Origin: G965277745 sp965277745
GTDB taxonomy: Bacteria; Pseudomonadota; Gammaproteobacteria; Cardiobacteriales; Cardiobacteriaceae
Length of the DNA: 64,000 nt
Direction of reading: 5' to 3'
NCBI GenBank assembly: GCA_965277745.1
Contig: OZ255837.1
Span: 1,364,001-1,428,000, forward strand
Part shown: piece after piece, positions 27,303-35,911 of the stretch
Layout: the number at the start of each line of letters is the position of its first letter
Numbering within the stretch: the first letter of the stretch is position 1
Program-made: the position numbers and the translations under genes
Notes under the pieces: generated by a model
Seen by the model: the letters and a program-made list of their open reading frames with translations, nothing else
What the model was told of the DNA's origin: nothing
Database searches by the model: none

Positions 27303-27459
27303 ATGGCGCGGAAAAATCGCTCGGCGTGGGGGCATGATCCCGAAGCCGTTTGCAATCCAATTCTTCAGTGCATCGAGGAATCTTTTTTCATGGTATGGGT
27401 GGTTTTTTATGGGCAGGGCAAAACCTTGTCATCAACAATCGAAATAAAGGTAGTTATTT

Positions 27460-27837
27460 GTGGCCTGGAAAGCTTTCCTGAGCGCCAAAATTCACGGCGC
27501 GACGATTACCTGCGCGAATCTGGCATACCACGGCAGTCTGTCCATTGATATCGAGTTGCTTAAGGCGGCTCGTATTCTCCCTTTCGAGCAGGTTGATGTG
27601 TACAATCTCGACAACGGGGAAAGATTGACCACCTACGCCATCGCCGGCGGCCGCGGGGAAATCTGCCTGAACGGGGCGGCGGCCCACAAGGGCAAGGTCG
27701 GCCAGCGGATCATCATCGTCACCTACCAGTGGGTGGCGGCATCCGAAGCGGCAAGCAGCGCCCCTCACGTGGTGATCGTAGACGAAGACAACAAGGTAAC
27801 CGAAGTGATCGACTATGAAATCGGCCCGGATTCCTAG
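27460..27837 (+). CDS. panD: Aspartate 1-decarboxylase precursor
   Basis: Pyruvoyl-dependent enzyme that makes beta-alanine for PanC. The 125-aa precursor has the self-cleavage site Tyr23-His24-Gly25-Ser26. Cleavage between Gly25 and Ser26 gives the small beta chain and the pyruvoyl alpha chain. NGAAAHKGKVGQRIIIVTY is the second conserved block. Translation starts at a GTG (27460) 9 bp after AAAGG. The site is one residue later than in E. coli because of an N-terminal MAW. Confidence 0.95.
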   Translation: MAWKAFLSAKIHGATITCANLAYHGSLSIDIELLKAARILPFEQVDVYNLDNGERLTTYAIAGGRGEICLNGAAAHKGKVGQRIIIVTYQWVAASEAASSAPHVVIVDEDNKVTEVIDYEIGPDS

Positions 27838-28002
27838 ATGTTCAGTCCCGGTATGAGGGAGGGATCGCGTGACGCTGTCAGGGGAAAAGTGCTCTTGTCT
27901 TTTCCGTCGCGATATCACCCGCATGCTGGCCACATCGTCCCCGTTCGTGTCGGTCGTCAGTCTGCGTAAAATGACAGTCGCGGCGTCTGGAAGTAAAATC
28001 GG

Positions 28003-28284
28003 TCAGGAAGCAAAGCCCTGCATGGCGCTCTGGCACCGGGCTCTTGCTGCCGGGGCGATTTCTCCGGCCAAAAGTCCCGGGATGGCGATTTCCTGCTCGA
28101 GGCATTCCGCCGCCGCGTCATACAGACACACCCCGCCACGGATGACTTCTCTTGGTGACAGTCCTTGGGCGAGGAGACCTCCAATCATGCCGCTCAATAC
28201 GTCACCACTGCCGGCGGTGGCCAGTCCGGCGTTTCGCGAATCGTTTACCGTGATTTCTCCCTGCGGCTACACGATGACGCTGTG
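28003..28284 (-). pseudogene. Duplicated 3' fragment of the NAD(P)H-hydrate dehydratase gene
   Basis: Minus-strand sequence here repeats the last ~95 codons of the intact gene at 55792-56664, including VNDSRNAGLATAGSGDVLSGMIGGLLAQG and the C-terminal IPGLLAGEIAPAARA...MQGFAS. The similarity starts at HSVIV, is immediately followed by an in-frame TAG, and extends a few bases past the stop codon. Residue changes are scattered (LSPREVIRGGVCLYDAAAEC against LPPCEAVCGGVWLHGAAAEY), so the duplication is not recent. No start is present and it cannot encode the enzyme. Confidence 0.8.
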
Positions 28285-28289
28285 GAACT

Positions 28290-28968
28290 TTCTTGCCACA
28301 CAGATGCCCGATGACGGCCCCATGCGCTTGGAGATCGTGCAGGAAACTGGCAAGAGCAATGTCGAAAGCCAGGAGATGACAGACGCGATGCGCGCACTCG
28401 GCCATGCCTGCGAGGTGTCGGATCCGGTCCATTGGCCTCTGAATCATTTTGTCGCCCGTGTCATCGTGGAAAACAAGCGTTGTCTCGCCTTCATGCAGGA
28501 TCCCCGGCACCGGGATTTATTCAGCGTCGAGGAGCTACCGCTGGTCGCGCAGATTTGCCCTTGGGCGGCGATCTGCGACGATGCCATCGAGGTGACTTGG
28601 CGCGGGACCACCGGCCCCTTACGCGACCTGCTGATCGAGAATAAGGACGCTTTCGTCCTGAAACAGTCCTTCGACATCTGCGGCGACGGAGTGAGCATCG
28701 GCAAGGATTGCAGCGAAAGCGACTGGAGCACCCTGATCGATCAGAGCTTCAACTTTCGCCACACCATTCAAGAATACATTCCCCCGTGCAGCTTCCGATT
28801 TTCACGCGCGACAACGGTTGGATTCCGGTCACAATGATGAAAATAAGTCTTGACACCTTCGTCTTTGGCGGACAGGTGGTGGGTTATGGTGCCAAGGCAT
28901 CGACCCACCACCGGGTAAACCTTTTCAAAGGCGGTCGGAAGTTGTCGGCCTTGATCGGATCGGCATAA
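28290..28968 (+). pseudogene. Remnant of a circularly permuted ATP-grasp-like protein gene
   Basis: An open stretch reads NHFVARVIVENKRCLAFMQDPRHRDLF, VAQICPWAAICDD, NKDAFVLKQSFDICGDGVSIG and FRHTIQEYIPP. The protein then shifts frame near 28785 to continue as IPVTMMKISLDTFVFGGQVVGYGAKAST and stops at 28968. The FVLKQSFDICGDGV...IQEYI pattern resembles the nucleotide-binding half of circularly permuted ATP-grasp ligases. The 5' part is missing, cut where the nnrD fragment begins. The family call is by motif only, and the natural product, if any, is unknown. Confidence 0.5.
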
Positions 28969-28990
28969 TGATCTCTACTGTCATGTGATT

Positions 28991-30078
28991 CAACAAGGAT
29001 TTGCAAGTCAGGTTCTTTTTGCACTTCGCGGAAAAGCTGTTGGAGGGACTCGTCGTCCCGTTTTTCGTGGTTTTTGCAACCCAAAGACTGGACGCGACCT
29101 ATGTGGGCTTGGGACTGCTGGCGGTCGCCGTGGCGGCGGCCTTCTTCGGCCTCAACGGTGGTCATTGGGAGGATGGGCTCGGTCGGCGCCGGATTCTGCT
29201 TCCAACCGAATCTTGAAAACCGCCGCGCTGGTTTTCCTGACCCTGGCGGTTTTGGCCGACGTCGGTATTGCAGCGATATTCTGTCTCTACTTCGTCGTTG
29301 CCGCGCTCAACGCCATCGCCGGCCCGGTGGGCGAGGCAGTGACGCTGGATGCAGCCAAGCCGGAAGAGATGAAATCTGTCTACGCGATTCTTTACTGGCT
29401 GACCAATCTGGGCCGCAGCATCGGTACCATCTTGGGTGTTCTGCTGTTTCAATCAATGGGGTTTTCGGCGCTGACCGCGATCTGCGCGGCATTTTCTGCA
29501 CTCAGCGCCTGGCTCGTGACCACGCGGCTTCGTGAGACGCACAAGGCTCATGCGGGAACTGCGGCGGTAAACATCTTCAGCAAGTACCGCGATGTTTTCA
29601 CCGACCGAACGATGATGCTCTATGTGGCAGCCAGCATGCTCAACCACGGCATCGCGGTGCAGCTGGCCTATTACATCGCCGCGCGACTTGCCCGTGAATT
29701 TCCGGATCAAACGCTCTTCAGCTTCGTTTCCGCGCATGTTGTCGTCACCGGTATTTCCATGTTCGGCGTGCTGCGTCTGCAAACAAATCTGATCGGGATC
29801 TTCTGCGTGGGGCCGATACAAAGGCTGACCGCTCATGTCCACCCACTGCTTTTGTTCTCGGTTGGAGCACTGATCGCGGGGTCGGCCTTTACCGTGATAA
29901 TGGTCAGCAATTCGGCATGGGTCCTGCTTGGGCGATGACCGCCTACACGCTGTCGGAAGTTGCCTATCAGCCTGTCAAGCAATCCTTATTGGCCCAGATC
30001 GCGCCTGAGGATGCGCGCGGTCGATATGCGGCCGTGCGCTCCTTTTGGCGCCGGTATCAGCCCGGAGAAATGTTTTGA
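28991..30078 (+). pseudogene. Frameshifted MFS transporter gene
   Basis: Three successive frames carry one major-facilitator protein. The first (to 29216) has VRFFLHFAEKLLEGLVVPFFVVF and motif A GGHWEDGLGRRRIL. The second (about 29207-29938) carries helices such as TAALVFLTLAVLADVGIAAIF, LTNLGRSIGTILGVLLFQSMG and ALTAICAAFSALSAWLV. The third (about 29900-30078) has TLSEVAYQPVKQSLLAQIAPEDARGRYAAVRSF, a typical MFS helix 10-11 linker. Two frameshifts and no ordinary start codon (only TTG at 29001) make it non-functional. It follows the ATP-grasp remnant and precedes a PIG-L gene fragment, so the three probably once formed an operon. Confidence 0.75.
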
Positions 30079-30102
30079 CAGCATTTTAAGAAGGAAGGAT
30101 CC

Positions 30103-30318
30103 ATGGAAAACGAAAAGACACTGATGGTCTGTGTGGCCCATCCTGGCGACTTCGTCTGGCGTGCCGGTGGGGCGCTGGCGTTGATGAAGGCACAAGGGTG
30201 GCGCACGTATGTGATCTGCGTGACATACGGCACCAAGGGCGAGGCCGGCGTCTTATGGAAGGAGCCCGGCGCAACGGAAGAAAGCATTGCCGCGAAACGA
30301 CGTTCCGAGGCCGAGGCG
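30103..30318 (+). pseudogene. 5' fragment of a PIG-L/LmbE-family deacetylase-fold gene, cut by an IS
   Basis: The ATG at 30103 is preceded by AAGGAAGGATCC, so the original start is intact. The product begins with CVAHPGDFVWRAGGALALMKAQGW and VTYGTKGEAGVLW, the metal-binding AHP(D/G)D and TxGExG motifs of the PIG-L fold. The AHPGDFVWR variant resembles the GalB (4-oxalomesaconate hydratase) branch more than the sugar deacetylases. Homology ends after AKRRSEAEA at about 30318, where sequence of an IS481-like element begins. The 3' two thirds of the gene are absent from the window. Confidence 0.65.
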
Positions 30319-31242
30319 GTATCACATCCCGTGAGGTAGTCTGGCTGTTTCTTGAACAACTCAGGCTTGAGTTTATGCCAGTCCTTCATCGTTTGCCATG
30401 GCGTCCTGCCGGCCCAAAGCTGATTGGGGAAGCTGCTCGTTGTAGAGCCACACGTAGCGGTGCAGCGTGGCTTGCAGCTCCTCTCCAGATCGCAAGTGAT
30501 GGCTTTGCAGCACCTCTTCGATGCGACCGTTGAACCGTTCGACCATGCCGTTTGTCTGCGGCGACTTTGTCGGGGTGAGGCGGTACGCGATATCAAGGGC
30601 GGCACAGAGCCTGTCAAATTCATGCTCGCCTGTCGCGGCACGTTTGCGCACCCCAAAGAGCCGATCGCTGAACGCTTTTCCGTTATCCGTTAGCACCGTG
30701 CGGATCCACATCGGGCAGGCGCGCTCCAGGTCGCGCAGGAAACGCCGGGCGTTGGCGGCCGTCTTGCTGTCGGAGATCCTGATAAAGACCCAATGGCTTG
30801 CCCTGTCGATCGCAACGAACAGGTAACGGCGACGGCTCTCATCGGCCTTGAAGGCGCTGTTTTTGGGCCGGGCGCCACTGCTTTGAGGTCACCGAGGTTC
30901 CCCACGCCATGACGACGCAGGCAACGATCCAGACCAGAGCGTGAGGCATTCGGGTTCAGGAACTCACGCACCACCGCCAGCAGGTCATCGAGCGAGACCA
31001 GCAGCGTCTTGCGCAACGCAACAATCATTGCTTCTTCCTCGTTGCTTGGCACCGAGGAATGCGGGATTTTCGGCTCCATCGGGGCATCGCAAACGTGATC
31101 TCTTTTCTTCCACTTGGCTACCGTCTTGGGGTTTAAGTCGTGGCGCTCAGCCAGCCAGCCTGGCTATGCTCTCTTGACTCTGTTGTATCGCTCGACGCAC
31201 TGCCTCTGTCGTTTTGGCGCTGCCGTGTAATATTTGTCCCAC
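30319..31242 (-). pseudogene. Degenerate IS481-family transposase gene
   Basis: Minus-strand pieces of a DDE integrase-type transposase. The start VGQILHGSAKTTEAVRRAIQQSQ (GTG at 31242) is shifted by an apparent 4-base duplication in GCTGGCTGGCT. The HTH/core part MEPKIPHSSVPSNEEEAMIVALRK lies from 31079. The frame breaks again after NLGDLKAV. The catalytic C-terminus VLTDNGKAF...LTPTKSPQTNGMVERFNGRIEEV is on 30373-30711, with a last shift before TPWQTMKDWHKLKPELF. At least three frame breaks make it inactive. The element joins the PIG-L fragment at about 30318. Its other end lies near 31283, where an IS630 element abuts. Exact termini were not resolved. Confidence 0.75.
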
Positions 31243-31398
31243 CTTGTCATTTTCTTCCGCTCGCGAACTGTAACAACAATATATTAACCCGGCGGCAATT
31301 TATATAGGCTATATAGCATAGGCGATTGACTCTGCATCAAAGTATTTTTTAACCCGTTCAGGACGACGCTGAAGCTTCAACATGCAGGATCGTGTACG

Positions 31399-32343
31399 TT
31401 ACTTTAGGTCGCTAACCGAACGTGCCGCTGCGCCACTATGTACCATGCCTTTCAGGTCACAGTGTAGATATTCATCCGGATTTAACTCTGGGGAGTAAGC
31501 TGGCAGAAAGAAGACTTCCAGATATCGCTTAACAGTCTTTCGCTCTAACCAGCGCTTAACGACCTTTGCGTGGTGTACTCGCAAGTTATCCAGAATCAGA
31601 AATACCTGACCAGGCGTTGATTCGATCAGCGCGCGTAAGAATTTCTTCAGAACCTTGGCTGTCATGGTCGATTCGTACAACATGAATCGCACAGTGCCCT
31701 GATTGGTGATTGCCGAAATCATGTTGAGTGATACTCGCTTCGCTGGCAAAGGCTGCACCGGTGTTTGCCCTTTTGGCGCGTAGCACCGACCCTGTTGGGT
31801 GTGATTCTTCATTCCCGTTTCGTCACCCCAGAAAATCTGGGCATTCTCTGCCTTTGCGCGAGCTTTGATCTGCGGATACTCCTCCTTCAGCCAAGCATCA
31901 ACGCGAGATGGGTTTTGCTCCCAAGCCTTCTTCAAAGGCTTTTGAGGCGTAAAACCCCAGCGCTTAAGGTAATCGCCCATCGGACGAACTGGGATATCGA
32001 TACCCCAGAATTGTTTAATCAATTGAGCAATTGCACGCCGTGTCCAAAGCGCAAAGTCGAGCTTATGCTGGTCAGGCATCTGATCACGGATTGCTTTAAT
32101 GACAAGCTGTTCTTGCTGTTCAGTCAGTCGCCTCGGCTTATTTTCAGGGCCGCGCTTTTGAACGGCGATAGCCTCGGCACCACCGACTTCATAGCGCTGA
32201 TACCAGCGTCCAACTGTGTCGGGGTGAACGTCAAGAAGTTGACCAATCTGGCGAAAAGTTTTGCCTTTCTCGCGTAATCGTATCGCCTTCTGTCTCAGGA
32301 GTTCCTGTTGCTCTGGGCTGAGCTTGCGTGCATCTGTATTCAT
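31399..32343 (-). CDS. IS630-family transposase, C-terminally truncated by a nonsense codon
   Basis: A 314-residue product from ATG 32343 (MNTDARKLSPEQQELL). It has an N-terminal HTH (KTFRQIGQLLDVHPDTVGRWYQRYEVGG), DDE residues in IFWGDETGMKN, FLILDNLRVHHAK and PAYSPELNPDEYLHCDLKG. Translation ends at TAA (31399-31401), but the same frame continues for 29 more family-like codons (MLKLQRRPERVKKYFDAESIAYAI) to a TAG at 31309. The stop therefore looks like a point mutation that removed the C-terminal tail. All three catalytic acids remain, and activity is uncertain. Confidence 0.85.
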   Translation of the reverse strand: MNTDARKLSPEQQELLRQKAIRLREKGKTFRQIGQLLDVHPDTVGRWYQRYEVGGAEAIAVQKRGPENKPRRLTEQQEQLVIKAIRDQMPDQHKLDFALWTRRAIAQLIKQFWGIDIPVRPMGDYLKRWGFTPQKPLKKAWEQNPSRVDAWLKEEYPQIKARAKAENAQIFWGDETGMKNHTQQGRCYAPKGQTPVQPLPAKRVSLNMISAITNQGTVRFMLYESTMTAKVLKKFLRALIESTPGQVFLILDNLRVHHAKVVKRWLERKTVKRYLEVFFLPAYSPELNPDEYLHCDLKGMVHSGAAARSVSDLK

Positions 32344-32362
32344 GCGCGCATGAATACAGATG
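32331..32362. repeat. 32-bp perfect palindrome over the IS630 transposase start
   Basis: Each arm is CATCTGTATTCATGCG or its exact complement, centred on CGCG at 32345-32348, and the transposase ATG (32341-32343) lies inside it. In mRNA read from outside the element it would fold into a long hairpin that hides the start codon. Confidence 0.8.
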
Positions 32363-32381
32363 TAAATTGACACCGGATTAA

Positions 32382-32691
32382 TAATCATTCTTTGTTTATG
32401 GTGGATCTCTCTATGTAACTTTCGGATCTATCCAACACAAGAGGCTACGATAGCACAAAACGCTTTTCTCCTGATATGGCGAGCACGGCCTTTGCATGCG
32501 TTATGGTGACATGGTTGCCGCTATCGACACGCGAGTGCGCCGCTACTTCCCAGCGGCATGCCTTGCGAATGCGCTTACCGGGTATCGAAAGGATATTCGC
32601 AGGTGGACAAACCCCCTGACGATAAGTGAAAATGACAGAGGGGCGGTATGCAAAATACCGCTTATCGTATAGTAACTCAGGACATTGATCT
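32382..32691. promoter_or_regulatory. Leader/promoter region of ptsHI
   Basis: About 310 bp between the IS630 copy and ptsH with no gene. Just upstream of ptsH, GCGGTAT and ATACCGC form a 7-bp hairpin (32643-32660), and ACGATAAG about 20 bp before it is repeated in inverted form as CTTATCGT immediately after it. A TATAGT at 32668-32673 could be a -10 box, but no good -35 box was found. Confidence 0.4.
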
Positions 32692-32952
32692 ATGAAACGA
32701 CAACAAGTGACGCTGACCAATCCAGCCGGTCTTCACGCCCGCCCGGGGAAACAACTCGTGCAGCTTTCCAATCAATTCGAGGCGCAGGTGACGCTGATCA
32801 AAGACGACTCCCGCTTCAATGGCAAATCCCTGATGAAATTGCTACAAGCGGGATTGAGTCAGGGGGACACGATCACGGTGGAAATCGACGGGGCAGACGA
32901 AGATGCGGCTCTTGAGGCGATCACCGCCTATATCGACGAACTAGAAGAGTAA
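32692..32952 (+). CDS. ptsH: Phosphocarrier protein HPr
   Basis: Central PTS phosphocarrier that receives phosphate from enzyme I and donates it to IIA proteins, including the mannose-family IIA at 12927-13370. The 86-aa protein has the active-site sequence NPAGLHARPG with His15, and Ser46 in NGKSLMKLL, the position of HPr-kinase regulation in other bacteria. It is followed 5 bp later by ptsI. Confidence 0.96.
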   Translation: MKRQQVTLTNPAGLHARPGKQLVQLSNQFEAQVTLIKDDSRFNGKSLMKLLQAGLSQGDTITVEIDGADEDAALEAITAYIDELEE

Positions 32953-32957
32953 TACCC

Positions 32958-34673
32958 ATGAGCAAACAATACCAAGGCCTTGCCGCATCCCCTGGCATCG
33001 CGATCGGTAAGGCATGGACATTTCATTCCGCCGAAGCGAAAATCGACACCGCCGCGATCGACAACAACGAGATCGACAGCGAACTAGCCGCTTTTCGTCA
33101 CGCACAGGAAAAAGTCGAAACCCATCTGAAACAGCTCTACCAGCAGGTATTCGACGCCCAAGGGGAAAAAGAAGCGGAAATCTTCGCGAGCCACATCGAA
33201 ATGCTGCGCGACGAAGAATTCGAAAAAGACATTCGTGAACTGATCGGCGAACATGCCCATACGGCTACCCGCGCGGTCAAGAAATATCTCGACCAGGCCG
33301 CCGAGAACATGCGCGCGCTCGATGACGAATACCTTAAGGAACGCGCCGCGGAATTCAAGGATCTTCAACACAACCTGCTTCTTGCGCTCAACGACCTGCC
33401 GTTCGCCTCGCTTAGCGAGGCGCCCGCGGGATGCATCATTTTCGCCGAAGACCTAAGCCCCAGCGAAACCGCGCAACTTGATCCGAAAACCGTCCAGGGG
33501 TTTGTCCTTTCCGGCGGCGGACTGACCAGCCACGTCGCCATTCTCGCCCGCAACATCGGCCTTCCTGCCGTCATGGGTCTTGACGGAATCGTCTCTCAGG
33601 TAAACGATGAACAGACGGTGATCGTCGACGGTGGCAGCGGAAAAGTGATCTTCGACGCCGATGCCGCGACCATCGCCTCCTACGAGGCGAAGAAAATCGA
33701 GCAGAAAGCGCTGGAAAAAGAATACGCGAAACTTCTTGACGAACCAGCCACCTCGAGCGACGGATTTACCCTGAAATTGTTCAGCAACATCGGTTCCCCG
33801 CAAGACCTCCATCTTGTCGAGCAAAACGGCAGCGAAGGGATCGGTCTGTTCAGAAGCGAATTCCTGTTCATGGAATCGCGCACCGCCCCATCGGAAGAGC
33901 GGCAATACCGTGCCTATCGTCAGGTCGTCGAACATCTCGGCGACCGCCCGGTGATTTTGCGCCTTACCGATATCGGCGGCGACAAACCCCTGCCTTATCT
34001 GAACTTCGCCAAGGAAGACAACCCCTTTCTCGGCTGGCGCGGCGTACGCATTTACCGGGAAATGCGCGACATCTTCACCGCGCAGATCCGCGCCGCCCTG
34101 CGCGCCTCCGCACACGGCAACCTGTGGATCATGGTGCCGATGGTCAGCAATGTCGAAGAAATCACCTTCGTACGCGAGGAAGTGCGTAAACAGGCCGCAA
34201 GCTTCCAGCGCGAGGGCATCGCCTGCAACGCCAAGATCAAAATCGGTATCATGATCGAAACGCCTGCGGCGGCGTTAATCGCGCGCCAACTCGCCAACGT
34301 TTCCGATTTCTTCAGCATCGGCAGCAACGACCTGACCCAGTACACCATTGCCGTCGACCGTGGTAACACGAAAATCTCCGCACTCTACGACAGCCTCCAT
34401 CCAGCCATACTGCGCCTGATGAAAGAAGCGGCCGACGCCGCCCGCGAAGCGGGCATCGAAATCGGCGTCTGCGGGGAAATGGGGGGACAACTCGAAGCCG
34501 TTCCTTTGCTCCTGGGCATGGGACTTTCCGAACTGTCGATTTCCGGTAAAATGGTATCCGCGGTGAAATATCGCATACGCCAACTCAGTTACAATCGTTG
34601 TCGGAAATTGCTCGAACAGGCCATCTTGGCTGACGATGCAAACGCCGTTCGCGCCCTGCTTGCAACGCTGTGA
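32958..34673 (+). CDS. ptsI: PTS enzyme I (phosphoenolpyruvate-protein phosphotransferase)
   Basis: Transfers phosphate from PEP to HPr. The 571-aa protein matches E. coli EI (575). It has the N-terminal swivelling domain with GGGLTSHVAILARNIGLPAVMG (His192 is the phosphorylated residue), the PEP-binding barrel with GSEGIGLFRSEFLFM, RLTDIGGDKPLPYL, IGIMIETPAAAL, FFSIGSNDLTQYTIAVDRGN and the catalytic-cysteine motif IGVCGEMGG. No crr (glucose IIA) gene follows, unlike the enterobacterial operon. Confidence 0.96.
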   Translation: MSKQYQGLAASPGIAIGKAWTFHSAEAKIDTAAIDNNEIDSELAAFRHAQEKVETHLKQLYQQVFDAQGEKEAEIFASHIEMLRDEEFEKDIRELIGEHAHTATRAVKKYLDQAAENMRALDDEYLKERAAEFKDLQHNLLLALNDLPFASLSEAPAGCIIFAEDLSPSETAQLDPKTVQGFVLSGGGLTSHVAILARNIGLPAVMGLDGIVSQVNDEQTVIVDGGSGKVIFDADAATIASYEAKKIEQKALEKEYAKLLDEPATSSDGFTLKLFSNIGSPQDLHLVEQNGSEGIGLFRSEFLFMESRTAPSEERQYRAYRQVVEHLGDRPVILRLTDIGGDKPLPYLNFAKEDNPFLGWRGVRIYREMRDIFTAQIRAALRASAHGNLWIMVPMVSNVEEITFVREEVRKQAASFQREGIACNAKIKIGIMIETPAAALIARQLANVSDFFSIGSNDLTQYTIAVDRGNTKISALYDSLHPAILRLMKEAADAAREAGIEIGVCGEMGGQLEAVPLLLGMGLSELSISGKMVSAVKYRIRQLSYNRCRKLLEQAILADDANAVRALLATL

Positions 34674-35246
34674 TCTTCCCGGCACGAAAACTGTAGCGCG
34701 TCTTCCCAAGGGAATTTTCTCCGTGCAAAGCCTGTCCACTCAAAAAGCTTTTCATGCCCTTGACGATGTTGTTTCGGGCACACACCATCCATCGACGCTG
34801 TTCACTCGCCTTATGAAAGCGGCCATTTTCCCACGAGGAGACAAAAACCGCTTCAATACAAAAAACATGCGGCGGTAGCAGCTACCCGCGCGTGAGCGGA
34901 AGGCTCAGGGGCGTAAAGTCGAGGCGACAAGAAACATCGGCGGGCGAAGTCGCATCGCAAGCGATCTAACGCGAAAGGTGACGGCGCGCTATGTAAAGGA
35001 CATCAAGAGGAACAGTGCTCCCGCTCGTGAAGGTGTCTTCGTCTCTTGCGAGAACAACGCGGCGGCGGATTGAGCACGCAGGCCTTGGTAAGAAACGGCG
35101 TAACGCCATTGCGAAGCGCGTCGGGCATAAGGCAAAGCGCTTGCACTGTGCCATAATCACGGGATCGGCAATAATGGGCAACCATGAGGACATTGGCAAA
35201 GCCGGACGCGCGTTCCTCTTTCTATTCTTTATCGAGTCATTTAATT
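34674..35246. other. Region between ptsI and the RTX remnant, no gene recognised
   Basis: About 570 bp downstream of ptsI. Short open frames occur on both strands but none has a recognisable motif, a good ribosome-binding site or coding-like codon use. No clear terminator was found after ptsI. Confidence 0.4.
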
Positions 35247-35909
35247 TTACGCCGCTTGCCATGGACTGTTCACTGCAAGTTGCAGGCTTTCAGGTAACGC
35301 AAATGCCGTCACACCGTAAGTGGGTTGACCATCATTGCGATCAAAAGCCGCCATCGCGGAGACAAGGCGATCCACGTCACTGTAATCAAGGAACTCCCCG
35401 TCGGCTTGGAAACCACGAATATAGCGCTTAGGACTTGATTCATAGATAAAATCTTCACAATTGATACTATCCTGGGAACCAAGCAAACTCACCACCAAAT
35501 CATTGTCGATACTTTCAAACCAAAGCGCTTTTTTCTTTATATCATCTTCCATGACGAAGAAATCCATCCCTTTGATCTTGGCATCAGCGCTGCCTTTATA
35601 AAGATCGTTTCCCTCTCCATAGCCGAAGCGATAAATATCATCGCCTGTATTGGCAGTATAAGTATCATTTCCATCATCGCCGGCGATAACATCATCACCC
35701 GCGCCACAATCAAACCGATCATCGCGTTGACCACCGGCAAGAATATCGTCACCGTCCCCCGCCAGAAGGACAATCATTGCCTATATCGCCTGACAAAATA
35801 TCTTCTCCAGCTTCACCGTAAAGCGAATCATCTCCTTCACCGCCAAAGAGAATATCGGCCTTGCTGGAGCCGGTCAGGACATCGTCGACAGCCCCTACTC
35901 CCAGCCAAC
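35247..35909 (-). pseudogene. C-terminal remnant of an RTX (hemolysin-type Ca2+-binding) protein gene
   Basis: The minus strand encodes glycine-aspartate nonapeptide repeats (ADILFGGEGDDSLYGEAGEDILSGD, then GDGDDILAGG, CGAGDDVIAGDDGNDTY). A typical RTX C-terminal block follows (IYRFGYGEGNDLYKG, LWFESIDNDLVVSLLGSQDSI, VDRLVSAMAAF). A one-base shift near 35775 separates the upstream repeats from the rest. The 5' side ends at an IS630 element at 35912, so the toxin or adhesin body is gone. RTX proteins are exported by type I secretion through this C-terminal region. No secretion genes are nearby. Confidence 0.82.
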
Positions 35910-35911
35910 TA

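Larger units (their letters stand above)
31284..32381 (-). mobile_element. IS630-family insertion sequence, copy A
   Basis: A 1098-bp element with imperfect terminal inverted repeats: left TTAACCCGGCGGCAATTTATA and, read inward from the right, TTAATCCGGTGTCAATTTACA. It is flanked on both sides by TA (31282-31283 and 32382-32383), the target duplication expected for IS630/Tc1-like elements. It lies directly next to the IS481 remnant and about 310 bp upstream of ptsH. Confidence 0.85.
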
